A stretch of DNA of 64,000 nucleotides from contig NC_092674.1 in assembly GCF_964355755.1 (NCBI RefSeq), forward strand, positions 6,949,001 to 7,013,000. Direction: 5' to 3'. The notes under the pieces are model-generated. The model saw only the letters and a program-made list of their open reading frames with translations, had not been told where the DNA came from and searched no databases. Shown piece after piece: positions 1-13,000 of the stretch. Positions within the stretch are counted from its first letter, which is position 1, and every line of letters starts with the position of its first letter. Position numbers and translations under genes: made by a program. Origin of the DNA: Antedon mediterranea (taxonomy: Eukaryota; Echinodermata; Crinoidea; Comatulida; Antedonidae).

Positions 1-13
1 TATCATAATTTAT

Positions 14-437
14 CATCATACATTTAGCACGATGAGTTTCACATAGAATCATATTATTCACGATCTACATTATGCTAATGGGGGGCAGTTATATTGTTTT
101 TGCTGCGCGTACGTCTTTCGTTTCCGCCGAAAATTGGAACCAAGCTTTATCTACGGCAGTGCTTATATTGACGTACAGTGGCACTGTCCATTGACGTTTA
201 TTCAACAACGGCATTTCGAAGATGGCATTTCGTCACTGGTAAACGTTATATAACAAGCACGAAGTGCGATACTCGGGGTACCGCAAAAGAAGACGGGATG
301 TGACGTCACATACACATCAATAACCTCGCTACCAAAATATCATCATAAGTTTAGCACGATAAGTTTCACATAGAATCATATTCACATTCACGATCTACAT
401 TATGCTAATGAGGGGCAGGAGTGATATTGTTTTTGAG
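14..437. repeat. Local tandem duplication, period about 325 bp
   Basis: The stretch that begins with ATCATCATA and runs through TTTCACATAGAATCATATT, a CACGATCTACATTATGCTAAT block and a GATATTGTTTTTG end is present at about 14-98 and again at about 341-437. Between the two lies a segment (about 97-340) that recurs at 2478-2735. It contains no convincing gene. The short open frames in it are repeat sequence. Confidence 0.7.
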
Positions 438-621
438 CATGAACATGTAGTGTCCGTAAGGACCAGTATTAAAGCTGCCCAATACATACGGGTCCTAAAA
501 ACATGTAAAACAAGAACATAAACATTTTATAGTAGTTTACTAACCAGTTTTTTTATTTCAAGGAAATATATTCAAAAATATTAATAGTAAAATGACATAA
601 AATAATAAAGATAACACGTGT

Positions 622-785
622 AAAGCTCTGTCTTACTATCAAAATAGTTTGACAAAAAAAGTGTGATGTGGCCAAATATGGTAGTGATATGCTTAAATGT
701 GGTAGTGATATGACATCATCGTGTCCTTATATGAGCACATCACATTTTGTTGTCACATAAAGTTTGATAGTGTGGACAGAGCTTA
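622..785. mobile_element. MITE family A copy (full length)
   Basis: Inverted ends AAAGCTCTGTC and GACAGAGCTTA enclose about 160 bp with the family hallmarks: a tract like CACTATCAAACTAGTTTGAC, GTGTGATGTG, CAAATATGGTAGTGATATG blocks and a GACATCATC centre. No coding capacity. One of about 22 copies and fragments in the window. Confidence 0.85.
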
Positions 786-1626
786 ATGAAGATCAACGTT
801 TTTATTTAAAAAAATGGTAAGATTTTGCGGTAAGATCATTTCAACCACTTTTTAAAAACCCCTCATCGGGTAAATGTCATCGCCAGAGGCGGTTCCTTTC
901 AAATAATAACAACAATTATTATTATAATAATATGAAGTCATGAAAATCTACATTATGAAATGCATTTTACTTTATACAGAGCAATCGTTTCTCAAACTAA
1001 CAAATACAATCGTTTGAGAATTGTCGTTTAAAACACCTTTCACGATTGACTAGATATTGTTATGAAATATTGTTAATACGAGGATGTCGTGACGAAGGAC
1101 TCCATAGGACGAGAGCGCAGACGTCTGGGAACGCTTATAGGCTGTCCTAACGTGCCAATTAAGTTAGGTTGGGAATTCATGAGGACACAGTGCATTAAAT
1201 TCTCGTACAAAACAGTCAGTAATTGCTACTTAGCTATTTCTAGATATATTCACAAAATACGAGCACAAATAAATGACGAAGGAAAAATTCGTAGCGTATA
1301 GTGTTGCTGTGTCCTCAACAGATAGATATGTGGTCAAGGACCACTCCATTAAATTTTCGAGGTAATCTGGACCAGGATCCCAATTCTGGACCACCACTAG
1401 TGTTAAAATATAGAAGACAATTTTCAAAGGCCGGCGATGTCGTACTGATCAGCCATTCATTTCTGGAGCTGTCAATAGAAAGATGCTAACTGACTACCGC
1501 GAGTCATCTAGAATCGTGTCCGGAGTTCTTAATTATGTGATAACATTGGCTATTTGGAATCATTTTAAATCTATAACCGTTTACATAAATCATCAATGTT
1601 CTAAATTAAAATTTTCATTACAAACA

Positions 1627-1800
1627 TAAAGCTCTGTCTACACTATCAAACTAGTTTGACAAAAAAAAGTGTGAATTAGCCTACTCAAATATGGTAGTGA
1701 TATACCCAAATATGATAATGATATGACATTATCATGTCCATATATTGGCACATTGCATTTTTTTTTGTCACATGAACTTTGACAGTGTGGACAGAGCTTA
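1627..1800. mobile_element. MITE family A copy (full length)
   Basis: Begins AAAGCTCTGTCTACACTATC and ends GTGTGGACAGAGCTTA, with the usual AAATATGGTAGTGATAT core. The second half is slightly diverged. Confidence 0.85.
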
Positions 1801-2380
1801 AGGCACGTTATGGTAGTTACTTATAGGCCAACATATAAAGATATTCATACATCGTTTGTGTTTACACTACGCGGTATTCAATGAAATTGCAATAGATTTA
1901 CATAGAGTTTCTTAGGCTTGTCGAAGTCTGTATTTATTGTCTTCTTTTTTTTTATTTATTTGTTTTTATTTCGACCGCGATTTATACACGTATGAAACGC
2001 CATATGTGCAAACATATTTATATTTTTACTAATATTAAGACAAAACTCCGTCTGGAGCCCAGACTAAGAGTTTCTCTTTATACATACCGTACAACACATT
2101 AATATTATTTTCCTTATCAAATTGTTTTTACTTCAGAATTTTTACAAATTTATAATATTTACTCTCTGTATATTGTAAGTAATAATTTGACAATATTTTT
2201 GGTAGTGCTATGTACTGTATAATATAGTATAGTTTCAGACAAGCAAGATAAAAATAAACACAAGTTGACCGATTACACAACACATTCTTACTTTCGTTTA
2301 CACCTTTCAACACTAATAACAAAACAAATCCAATACAGTTTATGCCATAAATTATCAAATTGCGTTTACACGGCGACGCT

Positions 2381-2527
2381 TAAGCTTGGGTTCTCACTAG
2401 GACGCAACGCAAAGATGTACCGTACATAATAGGACGGGATGGATCATCCGAACTGTGATTGGTGGTCAACTCACTTTCGCTGCGCGTACGTCTTTCGTTT
2501 CCGCCGAAAATTGGAACCAAGCTTTAT
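2381..2527. mobile_element. MITE family B copy, fused to another repeat
   Basis: Starts TAAGCTTGGGTTCTCACTAG and GACGCAACGCAAAG, and ends TTGGAACCAAGCTTTA, the inverted partner. The right part (from about 2478) is shared with 97-260, so this copy sits inside, or at the edge of, a larger duplicated block. Confidence 0.65.
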
Positions 2528-2875
2528 TTACGGCAGTGCTTATATTGACGTACAGTGGCACTGTCCATTGACGTTTATTCGACAACGGCATTTCGAAGAT
2601 GGCATTTCGTCACTGGTAAACGTTATATAACAAGCACGAACGTGCGATACTCGGGGTACCGCAAAAGAAGCTGTAATGACGTCATAAGACGGGATGTGAC
2701 GTCACATACACATCAATAACCTCGCTACCAAATACGGCTATACGGTACCATCTTCGAGACGTCATATGGTTGCATCTGGTTTGAAATTTAAAAATCCGGC
2801 TCTTTAGCTTTGAGGACATGTCCCTGTAGTTTCATGCCAAATCCCAGCTCAAGTACCCCGAGTACAAAAATGCAT
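2478..2875. repeat. Dispersed repeat family C
   Basis: Contains the landmarks GTGCGATACTCGGGGTACC, TGTAATGACGTCATAAGACG, CACATACACATCAATAACC, TACGGTACCATCTTCGAGAC, AAATCCGGCTCT and, at the end, GTACCCCGAGTA. The ends ACTCGGGGTACC and GGTACCCCGAGT are inverted repeats, which suggests a non-autonomous DNA element. Other copies: about 256-340 (partial), 40620-40973 and 41466-41808. Confidence 0.75.
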
Positions 2876-3224
2876 AATCATTACACAATAATAATTTTAT
2901 AACAATCGTTCAAGGCTTTCTAGTTACTGTTGTTAATAAATAATAATACAATTTAATATATTTATCTAATAAAATTATGTAAAGCATCTTTAATTGCGAT
3001 AATTAGTTCCATAATTCTCTTTGTTCACAATCATTTTTGCCAATGATTAATCGAAAAAAAGTTAGCTTGTTTTACACACTGTAGGCCATAATACTCCTCG
3101 TTCTTACATAAACTTAACGATCCACTGATATTGGTAAATTTCTCGGTTTCGCGAAACATTCTGTTTTGTTTTTACCCGGGAACGAAAATACGCAGATTCA
3201 TCGCCTGATATGGTAATTACATAC

Positions 3225-4577
3225 CTATGTTTCACTCTCACAGTGTTCATCTTCATTGGTATCACGTGTCAATCGCGTTTGTGTGCTCATGTGATCATCG
3301 CTATTATCTTCAGTGGATTGATACCTTTGATCGATATCTCTATCACTAATGGTGCTTAATCTCGCAAAATCATTCATTCCGCCAGGTGTTCGTCTCATTC
3401 GCGATATAAGCTGCACGATGGCCACAGCCAGAAAGACGATCACCAGCATTGCTCCAACTAAAAATATCTTAAATGTTACAAGATTCGATTCCTTATTTTT
3501 GGCTGTGTGCTCGTCCACGTCATCACTCGGAGCGTGCACTCTCAACTCTGGCGTTGGGATTATTTCTTTTTTTGCAGTCACCGACTCTTTACTAGGCGCT
3601 ATTTTTTCTTCCACAACCTGGATGACTGCACTGCTTGACCCTTCCGTGTGGTCACTTGAGATATCACATCTGACAACCTTGCCGTTGTCTGATAGTTGCA
3701 AATCTTTGAAACAATGCTTGTATTGGCGGGATATTTTCGAAGTAAAATCGTGCCGGCCGTCAAACGACCACATGACATTGACATTTTCAGTACCGTAAAC
3801 ATTACACAAAAAGCAAGCTTCCTCTCCAACGAGAATTGGTTGTTGATTCAAAGGCACAACCCGAATCTCCTCTTTCATGTCGTGGTTATGAATCATTTCG
3901 CCAAGTAAATCGATTTTACAGCTTTTAAAACCCCTTAATTCCGGGATAGAACTTTCGCAGACTATCAAATCGGCTATATTTTCCCGCGTAATCTTAAACA
4001 TGAACTCCAAACGAAGTTGATTTAAAGACTGGTACCCTTCCTTCACAAGAGTTTTCTCTCCAGATGGTTTTATTTTATACATTTGTATATGCACGGGTGG
4101 TTCCCCTGCTGCTGTTGTGCATGTCGTCGTAACGGTATCTTCCAATTGCTGTGTTCTTAAATCATGACTACATTCTGGATTCGGTAATATTTTCCTGTGG
4201 ACTGTAAGCCAGGCAGACTTCATCACATGTTGCTTGTGATACATTCTGCAGGTATACCGGCCGGCATCTTTCATTTCAACATTTTTAATCAATAAAATTT
4301 CGTGCGTAACAATTATACCATCCACATCTCGTCTTACTTGATTCTTTGATGATACATATTTAATAATATCATCGATTTCAATCCATTCTCCATTTTTCTG
4401 CCAACCAACTTCACTATGGGTCAATTGGTTATTAGGAAATTCAAGTGTGCAGGTAAAGGATGCGTTCTCTCCCGCGTACGTCGTAACATTTTGTAGAATA
4501 CCGTCACTAAATTGCGGCGTACAGCACCCATACTCAAAACACAGACCACATAATATCAATATTAAAATCCGCGCCAT
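3225..4577 (-). CDS. Ig-superfamily type I transmembrane protein, single exon
   Basis: An uninterrupted 450-residue frame. It has a signal peptide (residues 1-19, MARILILILCGLCFEYGCC), then three Ig-like domains: Ig1 with Cys43 and Cys110 and the DAGRYTC motif (V/I-set type), Ig2 with Cys153 and Cys207, and Ig3 with Cys258, Trp270 and Cys304. A Thr/Lys/Glu-rich stalk (about 322-365), one membrane segment (about 368-391) followed by basic RMRR, and an acidic, Ser/Thr-rich tail of about 55 residues complete it. N-glycosylation sequons are visible near residues 30 and 38. The role is probably cell-surface adhesion or recognition. I cannot assign a named family, and the tail shows no ITAM or clear ITIM. 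The first ATG was chosen because the signal peptide follows directly. The coding part has no introns, which is uncommon for Ig receptors and could reflect retroposition or lineage-specific gene gain. A variant poly(A) signal (ATTAAA on the minus strand, about 2953-2958) lies downstream. Confidence 0.88.
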   Translation of the reverse strand: MARILILILCGLCFEYGCCTPQFSDGILQNVTTYAGENASFTCTLEFPNNQLTHSEVGWQKNGEWIEIDDIIKYVSSKNQVRRDVDGIIVTHEILLIKNVEMKDAGRYTCRMYHKQHVMKSAWLTVHRKILPNPECSHDLRTQQLEDTVTTTCTTAAGEPPVHIQMYKIKPSGEKTLVKEGYQSLNQLRLEFMFKITRENIADLIVCESSIPELRGFKSCKIDLLGEMIHNHDMKEEIRVVPLNQQPILVGEEACFLCNVYGTENVNVMWSFDGRHDFTSKISRQYKHCFKDLQLSDNGKVVRCDISSDHTEGSSSAVIQVVEEKIAPSKESVTAKKEIIPTPELRVHAPSDDVDEHTAKNKESNLVTFKIFLVGAMLVIVFLAVAIVQLISRMRRTPGGMNDFARLSTISDRDIDQRYQSTEDNSDDHMSTQTRLTRDTNEDEHCESET

Positions 4578-6530
4578 TTTTTTTTTTAAGCAGACGATCC
4601 CAGTGTAGATTTAATCGAGATACTAGCAATCCAAAATGTACACAAAAGTCGCGTTAGATCATCAAAGTCATCATGAATCTATAAACAAGTTTCACATCAT
4701 ATCTCCAGATATCTCATTCATAAGTCTTTACTCTTTACGAATTCGACTCGGGGTAAAATTATTTACCTTGGAGGTTGAACTTCATCACCTATAAAACGAG
4801 AAGAAAAAGTATGTTTACTCAACTCCAATAAAAATTCAACTGAAGTTCACTCACGAAATACTTCCTTATGCTATAACCGACCACGAGTTCATTACGTTAT
4901 GTGCGAAGTTTATTGAAACTAAATTAATTGACTTCGATGACGTATTGCCTGTTGTCACAAATATGGCAAGCCAACCATTTAAGTTATTGGGAAATACAGA
5001 TAGATTAATTTAAAACGTTAACATGTGATGATGTCCTCTGTACTTTATTTTTATTATTCGTAGTTTTATATTATATTATTTGCTTATACAGTAGTTTAAA
5101 ATCAATATTTTTTTGGCCCGGATTAGTTTTTTGTCGATGCAAAAGTGAGAGGTTGCGCCATGAATGTACTTTTTAAAGGTAATTAACTTTATCGTTTGAT
5201 TGACAGGTAGGTTTTCTATGATGTTTTATACACTATTTAAGACCGCCCTTCATCACGCAAAATATGAATTATTTACTTCACTCCAGGGAATGTTGTTGTA
5301 CAGTGTATACATATATTAAGATATTGCATTGATTCTGTTTGTTTTTATTTATACGTGCGTTACGTTTTATAGTAAATACGGAAGCAGACTTTGTATTGTC
5401 TCTAGGCCCTTCAGTATGTAGGCCCTACGGGTTTGTTTGTACGACGGCGGCTATGTACGGATTCATTATAGGCTACGAGGGGACTTAAGCTAAATTCTAT
5501 GGGCTCTTTAAACGTTAGACACTCCTGTGAAACTTAAACATTTCAACTTACACTATTGTACTCGAGTTATTTTAACCTTTTAATTATTAGAAAGCCTCAA
5601 TTACGAACATAATGGCAAAATATATGTGGTTACATATACTGTTTAATAGCGGTTAAGAGGACAAATATATTCCGGGACATTGCTAATTAATTATGTCAAA
5701 ACATAATGAAACGTTTTCATTATGAGTGGAGGTGACGAACAAAAAAAAGCGGAAACATCACGGACTCGCTCATGACAGTAAAAATAATCGTCCTAGGTCG
5801 GTCAGTTCAACCGAAGTGAACCATGCTTATTATTACATCGAGTAACTGATATTAATAAAGTTAAAAAGCCACGTACATGTAGGCCTGTAGACAAAACACA
5901 CGGAACAAATGTGTGTAGGATAGGCCTTACCTTTTAACCAAAGTAAATTCATATAATATCAGGGAGTCTATAATTAACTCCTTGTTCAAATCATATCTTA
6001 AACAACTTATACAATACAATATTCAAAGACGTAGCTTTTTTTATGTTTTTTAAAATGAATTAAAAATAATTGGGGTTTTTTTTCAACAAAGTTAGTCACT
6101 TCTATAGAAAGAAATAATTTATTCACTTATAAAATAAAAAATAAACGGTTAAATTCAACCAAAAACCCATTGAATTCTAGGCAATATGCCTATTTTTTGC
6201 TTTTAATTACAATTTTCAGGTAAATAATATAGGCCTAATGTTAATATAATAAATATAATGTTTTCGATCCAATTTTTGGTTGAAGTAATATTTAATAACT
6301 ATTTAAAAAAAATGACATATTCAACAACAAAAATAAAAATTATATTTTCAGGGGACAATTTATTTTTAACTTACGTCGTTAAAATTATCGTTTTAGAATA
6401 TCACGATCTAATAAAGTTAATAAATCCTGTTCGAACGTACAAATCGCACGTACGTAGACATTATAGGCCTAGGCCTAGATACAATAAAATAGATCTTGTG
6501 TCTTTCTCTGTTTACGCTATTGCCAAGGTA
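4578..6530. other. Intergenic, no gene seen
   Basis: The presumed upstream region of the Ig gene (up to about 4.9 kb), then AT-rich DNA with several TAGGCCTA-like palindromes (near 5880, 6231 and 6463). The open frame at 6258-6536 has only low-complexity AT-rich codons and no family resemblance. Confidence 0.5.
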
Positions 6531-6675
6531 ACATAAACCGGAAAAGCGTAAATACGCATAGTGAATAGTGCGCGTATGACAGAGCGTGGTTCCAAATCGG
6601 AAGTGCTACGCGCGCGCGCCCAGGGGATACGCCGTATTCGATCGGCGCGCAGCAGCTGAGAAAGTTTATTACAGA
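6531..6675 (+). promoter_or_regulatory. Candidate COMMD5 promoter
   Basis: A locally CpG-rich patch in AT-rich surroundings, 400-540 bases before the COMMD5 start codon. It contains two GGAA-core (ETS-like) sites (CCGGAA and TCGGAAGTG), a run of CG dinucleotides (CGCGCGCGCCC) and no TATA box. This is inferred from composition and position only; a SINE has since inserted between this patch and the ATG. Confidence 0.35.
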
Positions 6676-6688
6676 TTACGCCCTCTAT

Positions 6689-7000
6689 GGAGCACTGTGG
6701 CGCAGTGGTTAGAGCATTGGACTTGCAATCAAGAGGTTGTCGGTTCAAGCCCCGGCTCGGTCACTGCAGTGTTGAGTCCTTGAGCAAGATTCTTTATCCA
6801 CATTGTTCCTCCCCACCCAGGTGATAGAAATGGGTACCGGTATGTAAAAAGTACTGGGAAGGTAAATCAGACTCGTTTGTGCGGGAGGAGTGGCGTACCC
6901 CCCACAAACATACACACTTAGTGGAGTCTGGCCCAAACGCTATGGAAATGGAGATGGGCACCACGGCCGTTAGCATTAGCTTAGGTTTCGACTTTACCTT
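6689..7000 (+). mobile_element. tRNA-derived SINE with intact target-site duplication
   Basis: The head is tRNA-like: an A-box region (TGGCGCAGTGGTTAGAGCA), an anticodon-loop-like CTTGCAATC, and a B box (GGTTCAAGCC). A tRNA-unrelated body follows. It is bounded by a 13-bp direct repeat, TTACGCCCTCTAT, at 6676-6688 and 7001-7013. The perfect duplication indicates a fairly recent insertion, 75 bases upstream of the COMMD5 start codon, so it probably lies in the 5' UTR or proximal promoter. Confidence 0.88.
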
Positions 7001-7074
7001 TTACGCCCTCTATCAGTGAAGGAATAAAACTGACTGAAAACAGCAGACGATAGATTTGAGCTAGGCTAGCAAAA

Positions 7075-10000
7075 ATGTCGAAGAAAACTGCTAATATAGC
7101 AGACAGAACATCATTTGTTGGTGCTAGAATACCAAGGGAGGTTAGGTTAATGATTAAGAATGTGAAAAAATGTGATAAAGATACGTTTAGAAAGTTGTTA
7201 AAAAGTGAGTATCTAGGAATATTATGTAGCCTAGCTAGGAGGTAGGCAAGTAGGCTAGAGGCTAGGCCGGGTACTAAAAAAAGATTAGCCTAGGCTAGGG
7301 CCTTAGGCCTACTACTAGCCTAGCAAGGCCTCTCCCTGCTACCTCTACCTACCTGTCTACTTGGTAGGAGGCGGCACGCTCTAGACTAGCCCTGGCTATA
7401 TAAGGAAATGTCCAAGTACCAATGTGCTGCACGTTCAGACCAATATGGTGTAGGCCTAGCCTAGGCTAGGCTCTAATAAAATAACCTAAATTAGGTGATT
7501 AATTGTACTTAGGTAGTCTTAGTTTACTAAAACTAAATGACAAATGTAATTGTAACACTGGCTAGGATAGGATGAGAGAGAAGGCTCTGTGAATTGGTAG
7601 TAAGTTGGTTTTTTTGTAAGAAAAGAAAAATAATATAATGTATACTGGACTGCTTAAAACAATGAAACATACAATTAATATGATACATTAAATTACAATT
7701 GAATATTAATTATTAAATTAAAAAATAAATGAAATAATTTTGTTTTAATGAGAAAGGGTTTGGTGTTTTCTCCTTATTTGCAGTTGCTGTGACCTCATTT
7801 GAAGGACTAACGATAGAAGACGATGCCTTTGACAACGTATCAACTAAGTTACCGATGGAAGTGGTTCACTCAGTCTATGCTGGAATATACACAATCCTCA
7901 AGTGTGCGTTACGTCTGTCTCATACTACTCTAAAATCTGAGGTACTAAAGTAGTTAACATACTCTAGATATCTATTCACAGGATGTAACAACAAAAACAA
8001 GTCCTACTTACCAAAAAAAAAGACCACACACAATGCTAAAGTATCACACGTAGCTAACCCAAGACAGAAATACATGTTTCAGTACTCACCCTTAAATATA
8101 AACCTAACCCTCTAAGCATTTTCCAATAGAGTACTAAAGTTCATTAACACCCAATTCTGGAGGAGTGTGCTACTGTTATGTGTACAGTTAGCCTTGTGTG
8201 ACATGTAATATTTGTAGCAATCTCGTGGGGGTAATAATATAATGGGTGTCAATATTGAAGAATAGGTGTCAACAAGTGTTTACAGTAGGGTGAGTGGTTA
8301 GTGTTATGTTAAAAGTGGATTGATTTGTTAGATACAATTTTAAAGAAATTTATCAAGCAAAATTACTGTAGACATCTTTCCTACAGGTCACTTACAAGCC
8401 TGCTAGTAAGATGCCTAAAGTTTCATTTTTTTGTAAAAAAAAAAACATGTTTAAACAAGTATAGTTTAATTTATTACAAAACTGTTATGCTCTAACAAGG
8501 GTATCATATAAATATATAATTTATAAATTTAATTACAAGTTTCTTAGCAACAGGGATATTGCATTGCAAGTAAAACCATAGGTCAATCTCTGTGTGGGTA
8601 TTTAAATGTAAATGTTACTATAAATCATTAAATTTAAACATGGTTTAATAAAGAGGTTCTCGTCAATCAGTAACCTAAAGAACTTTTTGAATCATTAAAC
8701 TGAATTAAGTAAAAAATTAATGAATATTTTAATGTCATTGTAATAAAATAGAGGCAGAGCTTGCAGTGGCGGATCCAGGATGTTATGTTGAAATAGGGGG
8801 GTGAGGCCTATAAATGGTAAAATAAAGGCTGAGCTTATTTGATATCCTATCTTTTGCATTACAATTTTCAAAATTTAAGGGGAAAGGCCCCTTGGATCCA
8901 CCCTGCTATGTATGTTATTATATTATTTTTATTTTAAACTTTTATTGGAAGGTTGCCCCCTATATACCCAGTTTCAACAGAAATTCCACCTATGTTTCGC
9001 CAACGGCCGTATGAACACTAGGCAAATTACTAAAGGAGATCTTCTTATCCCTCGTCCTTACCTTGAAATCTTTAAACTTTCTTTTAGTTTCAATGCTCCT
9101 TCTTTCTTTAATTCTCTACCTTTAAGCATTCGTAACTCTTACAAGTTCTCCTCCTTTAAATCTCTTTTGAAAAAACACCTGTTTCTCTCTCTCTGATTTT
9201 ATTTCTTTTTTTCCTTCTTTCATTGTTGGCTTTCTGGTATATTTATATATATATATATATATTTATTTTTTATATCTTTGTTAATTTTGTGTTTTTATAG
9301 TTTATTTTGTATTTACTGTTTGTTTGAGGGTCCCTAATGATCAGCTGATGCTGGATGGACCACCCTCATAAAATATTGTTGAAATAAATAAAACGTTCAC
9401 ATCCCTGCCTATAGAACTGTAAAATTCCAAACTTGCGGCTGTACGGCGTAAGTTTTCGCATATCAAGCTCCATTAACGTTATTCGAGTTTATTCACATTA
9501 ATAAAAATAAAATTGAGGCACACAATCAGTGGATACAGGTATTTCTGCAAGATATTTCATTGTGTTGTCAAACTCTGCTTGATTTATATTTAGACACAGC
9601 GGCTTGCATGGTTGACTGGATGCTTTGACAGTTAAATGTTAAAGAATGTATTTTGTTTTGTAAGTAATATGATTTGTGAGGACCACCTGTTTCAAATTTA
9701 GGTTAAATTTTAGGAAATTTAACAATATAATGATGTTAAAATGGTGAGAAGGGTTAAAAGAGAGCAAAAGTCCCGCCCATACCAACATGTGACCATGATG
9801 ATTGAGTCTCGTGGTGTTTTGGGGAAAAACCTTATTTCAATATGAAGTTTTAAATAACTTTAAATCACATGCCTTTCTGTAAATATTGGTATATATTCAA
9901 ATGTGTGTAGGCCTAATGTATGCAACTGTCCACACATGGAAAACAAAGTAAAAACAAATGTGTCTATTTCAACATTGCAGAATGTGTGATGCAAGAGACA

Positions 10001-13000
10001 CTGGGTAAAAACACAACATTAATAATTAGTTAATTAATCAACATTAATAATTTTTTTAACGTACAGTACATGTATTTTGTTTAGAAAAAACTACTGTATG
10101 ATTGTTTTTAATTGCCAAACTTCCTGGCTAAATAAGAAATGGATTGTTAATTCATAATAGGCTATTGAAAAACCTGTATAAACTACAGTAGAACCTTCAT
10201 TTTACGTACGGTACGGGACCGAAAGGCGCACGTAAAACAAGGGATTCGTAAAATCAAGGTTGACCTTAAATTGACCCCAAATACGTAGAGATCGTAGCTA
10301 GCCGTATTTGCCTACTTCTGTACAGTATGCAGGTGGTCACTAGCTAGGCCTTGCCTAGACTATTCAGGCCAGGCTAGCAGGCGTAGCAAGAAAAGTACAG
10401 TATATACAGGCTGTACGATGTTTAAATAAAGTGTAAAATATAATTGTTTTCTATCAATAAAAACGTGCGTAGCTTGTCCCACAGACAGCAGAATTCCTCA
10501 CACAGCCATGATTGTGGCTTTGTGTGCTTTGTTGTTGTTAAATTGCGCCCTCAATGTAAGAAAATGATGACGTCATCGGTTATTTTAAGCGTACGTAAAA
10601 TCGAGGGAACGTAAAATCAGGGTACGTAAAACACAGGTTCTACTGTATACAATATTCAGCCAGCTAGTGGAAATGAACCCTTTTAAAAGAAAACATTTAC
10701 AATGATGCATAACAACATTTATTACAACATGCAGACTGTCAACATGGAAAAATATGAAAATTGATTTATTTAAATTAACTTACCGTACTGCGTGTGTCAA
10801 CTAATATGTTGAATTTACTCCTCAAATGATAACAATTAACATTCAACACAACGATATAGCGATTAAAATATGTGTTGAACCGTAATGCGTGTTAACAAAA
10901 TCCATCTTACAAATAATTATTACTTTATGATGACTAAAACGCATCAAGGTTAATTAATATAACCTTGTTAATTAATTAATTAGATCTGAATCACTCATAC
11001 AATCACAGTACAGTACTTACTTGCTGCTTGTCTAAAACTGGTTGCAAGTCTGTACTGTGGGGTTATGTAAATATTTCAATGAATGTTAGAGGATGTGTTT
11101 TGGAACAGTGGAGTATAGGTTTACAAAACACATAGAAGCTTTATTCTTTTGTTATGATGCTTACTTTTAGAATCTACCATGAATTTGTGCGTGTAAACAA
11201 TAAGTGTATATTTTACAGCTTTCTCATTTGTATAACCTGTATTTCGAAAGTTGAAATGTCTGTTGTTATAAGCAGCTTTCGTGACAGAATTACATTCACA
11301 CAATAGTAATTCTGATATTATGTATCTCCAAATACAAACTTAAAGCTATACAATTCTGTGTAAAATTACATTTAAATAGAAAAAGAAACTCATTCTTGAG
11401 AATATTTTTAATAGAAACATAAAGCCATTATTAGTATCTTTCATAAGAAAAATTAAAATGACTTTTCAATGAAGATTGTTATAGTAGCCAGGCCCACAAA
11501 AAAGATTACTATAAAACCCACTCATCCACAGTATTAGGCCAAGTAACACCACAATAATACTGTAGATCATAAATCTTACATACTGTACTCCCCAATCCTA
11601 TACAAAATAAGTGTTTATCAATTTAAAAAAATGAACAACTTTGCAATACTAACCATGCTTTTTCACAAAGTTTCCCATAATCCTTTTGAACAGAAAATGA
11701 AGTACCGGTACAGTAAATATTACCCACAATACAACATGAACTGCAGCAATTAAAGGTCCAACTAAACAGAAAATGGGTTATTATCTCCAATCGTGAAACT
11801 CCCAACACAGTACATAATACCTACCCCTAAGAGCAAACCAACAGGATATACAGAAAACACCGCAGTAAAATCCTATGTAATTTATTCAAGATAATGTAGC
11901 TAATTTGCATAGTGGTTGTTTAAACATTGTAACAATAAACCGATTGCGGGTCAAAAACCTATATTAATTTATTGGAACCTATTCAGATCAATATGTTTGA
12001 TATGATTTTTACACAACAGGAAGGGCAAAGTCCATTAATTATATAGATAAAAAGGGTGTTTAATGTTAAATTTATTTACATTGAAGATTCCCTGTTGAGT
12101 TCAACACCTAGATTAAAACATTCAGTGAGTTTACCCATCAATCCTGTAGAATTTGATTTGATTTATTTTGATACCATACAGGACAGACATAAACAACAAC
12201 AATCTTCCATGGCATGGTACCAGGGATGGCGCTCTAATCTAAATTCCCAGAAGAGGAATGAAGAGTCCCTTTAGCTATTGAATGATTTCCAATCCTAATT
12301 AGAATCTGTACTATACTTGCATGCATGCTTTTGTTCACTTATGTTGTTGCCTCCTACAGTAGGAGCTAATAATCTTCACCCAGTCTATCTAAGGCTTTCC
12401 ACCTAAACTTAATTTTCATAAACACTAATACTAATAGTTGTCTACTTTGAAGTTGCAATCTTTAAATGTATATCTTCTTGGATAAGGACTATAAACCGTC
12501 CAGTGTACAGTTCGTACACTTTAAAAAACCCAGTTTATTATTTGGGACAAGAAGGCCAGACATGGCCAATCGAAATCCAGAGTTTTGCAAAGTTGACGGT
12601 TGAGCTTTAAATACTTTTTTTTGCTTTCTTTCAGGTCTTCAAAGAGGACTTAACAGAGTTAAAGTAAGAAAAACATTTCATATACCAGTGTTTTATTGAT
12701 ACTATATTAGGTCTTTGATAAATAGCTGACTGTGTACCAGTTGTAAACTGTCCCTTCCTAATCCTAACCCCCATTCCCACTAGAAGAACATGTGTATGTT
12801 ACTAGTGAGCTCAAATAGTTACCTACCTATAGGGTTGAACCTTACACACACCTCAACTTCAAATTAACAAAAAGCAATTGACACACAAAGTACGTCGCTA
12901 TACATCACTAACATTCTCATTTTTATATAAAGTTGCTTTTGATTAGACTACACAGCACATTGACTATTATACCAATATCCTGCCTAAGAAAACATCTTGA

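Larger units (their letters stand above)
438..2380. other. Intergenic, no gene seen
   Basis: Apart from the two family A MITEs I see nothing with coding or RNA character. Open frames at 1089-1301 and 1301-1489 lack splice context, compositional bias or recognisable motifs and are treated as chance. Confidence 0.55.

Noticed and set aside
2439-2630. 63-codon frame on the plus strand
   Set aside because: It spans the junction of MITE family B and a duplicated block that also occurs at 97-260, so it is repeat sequence.
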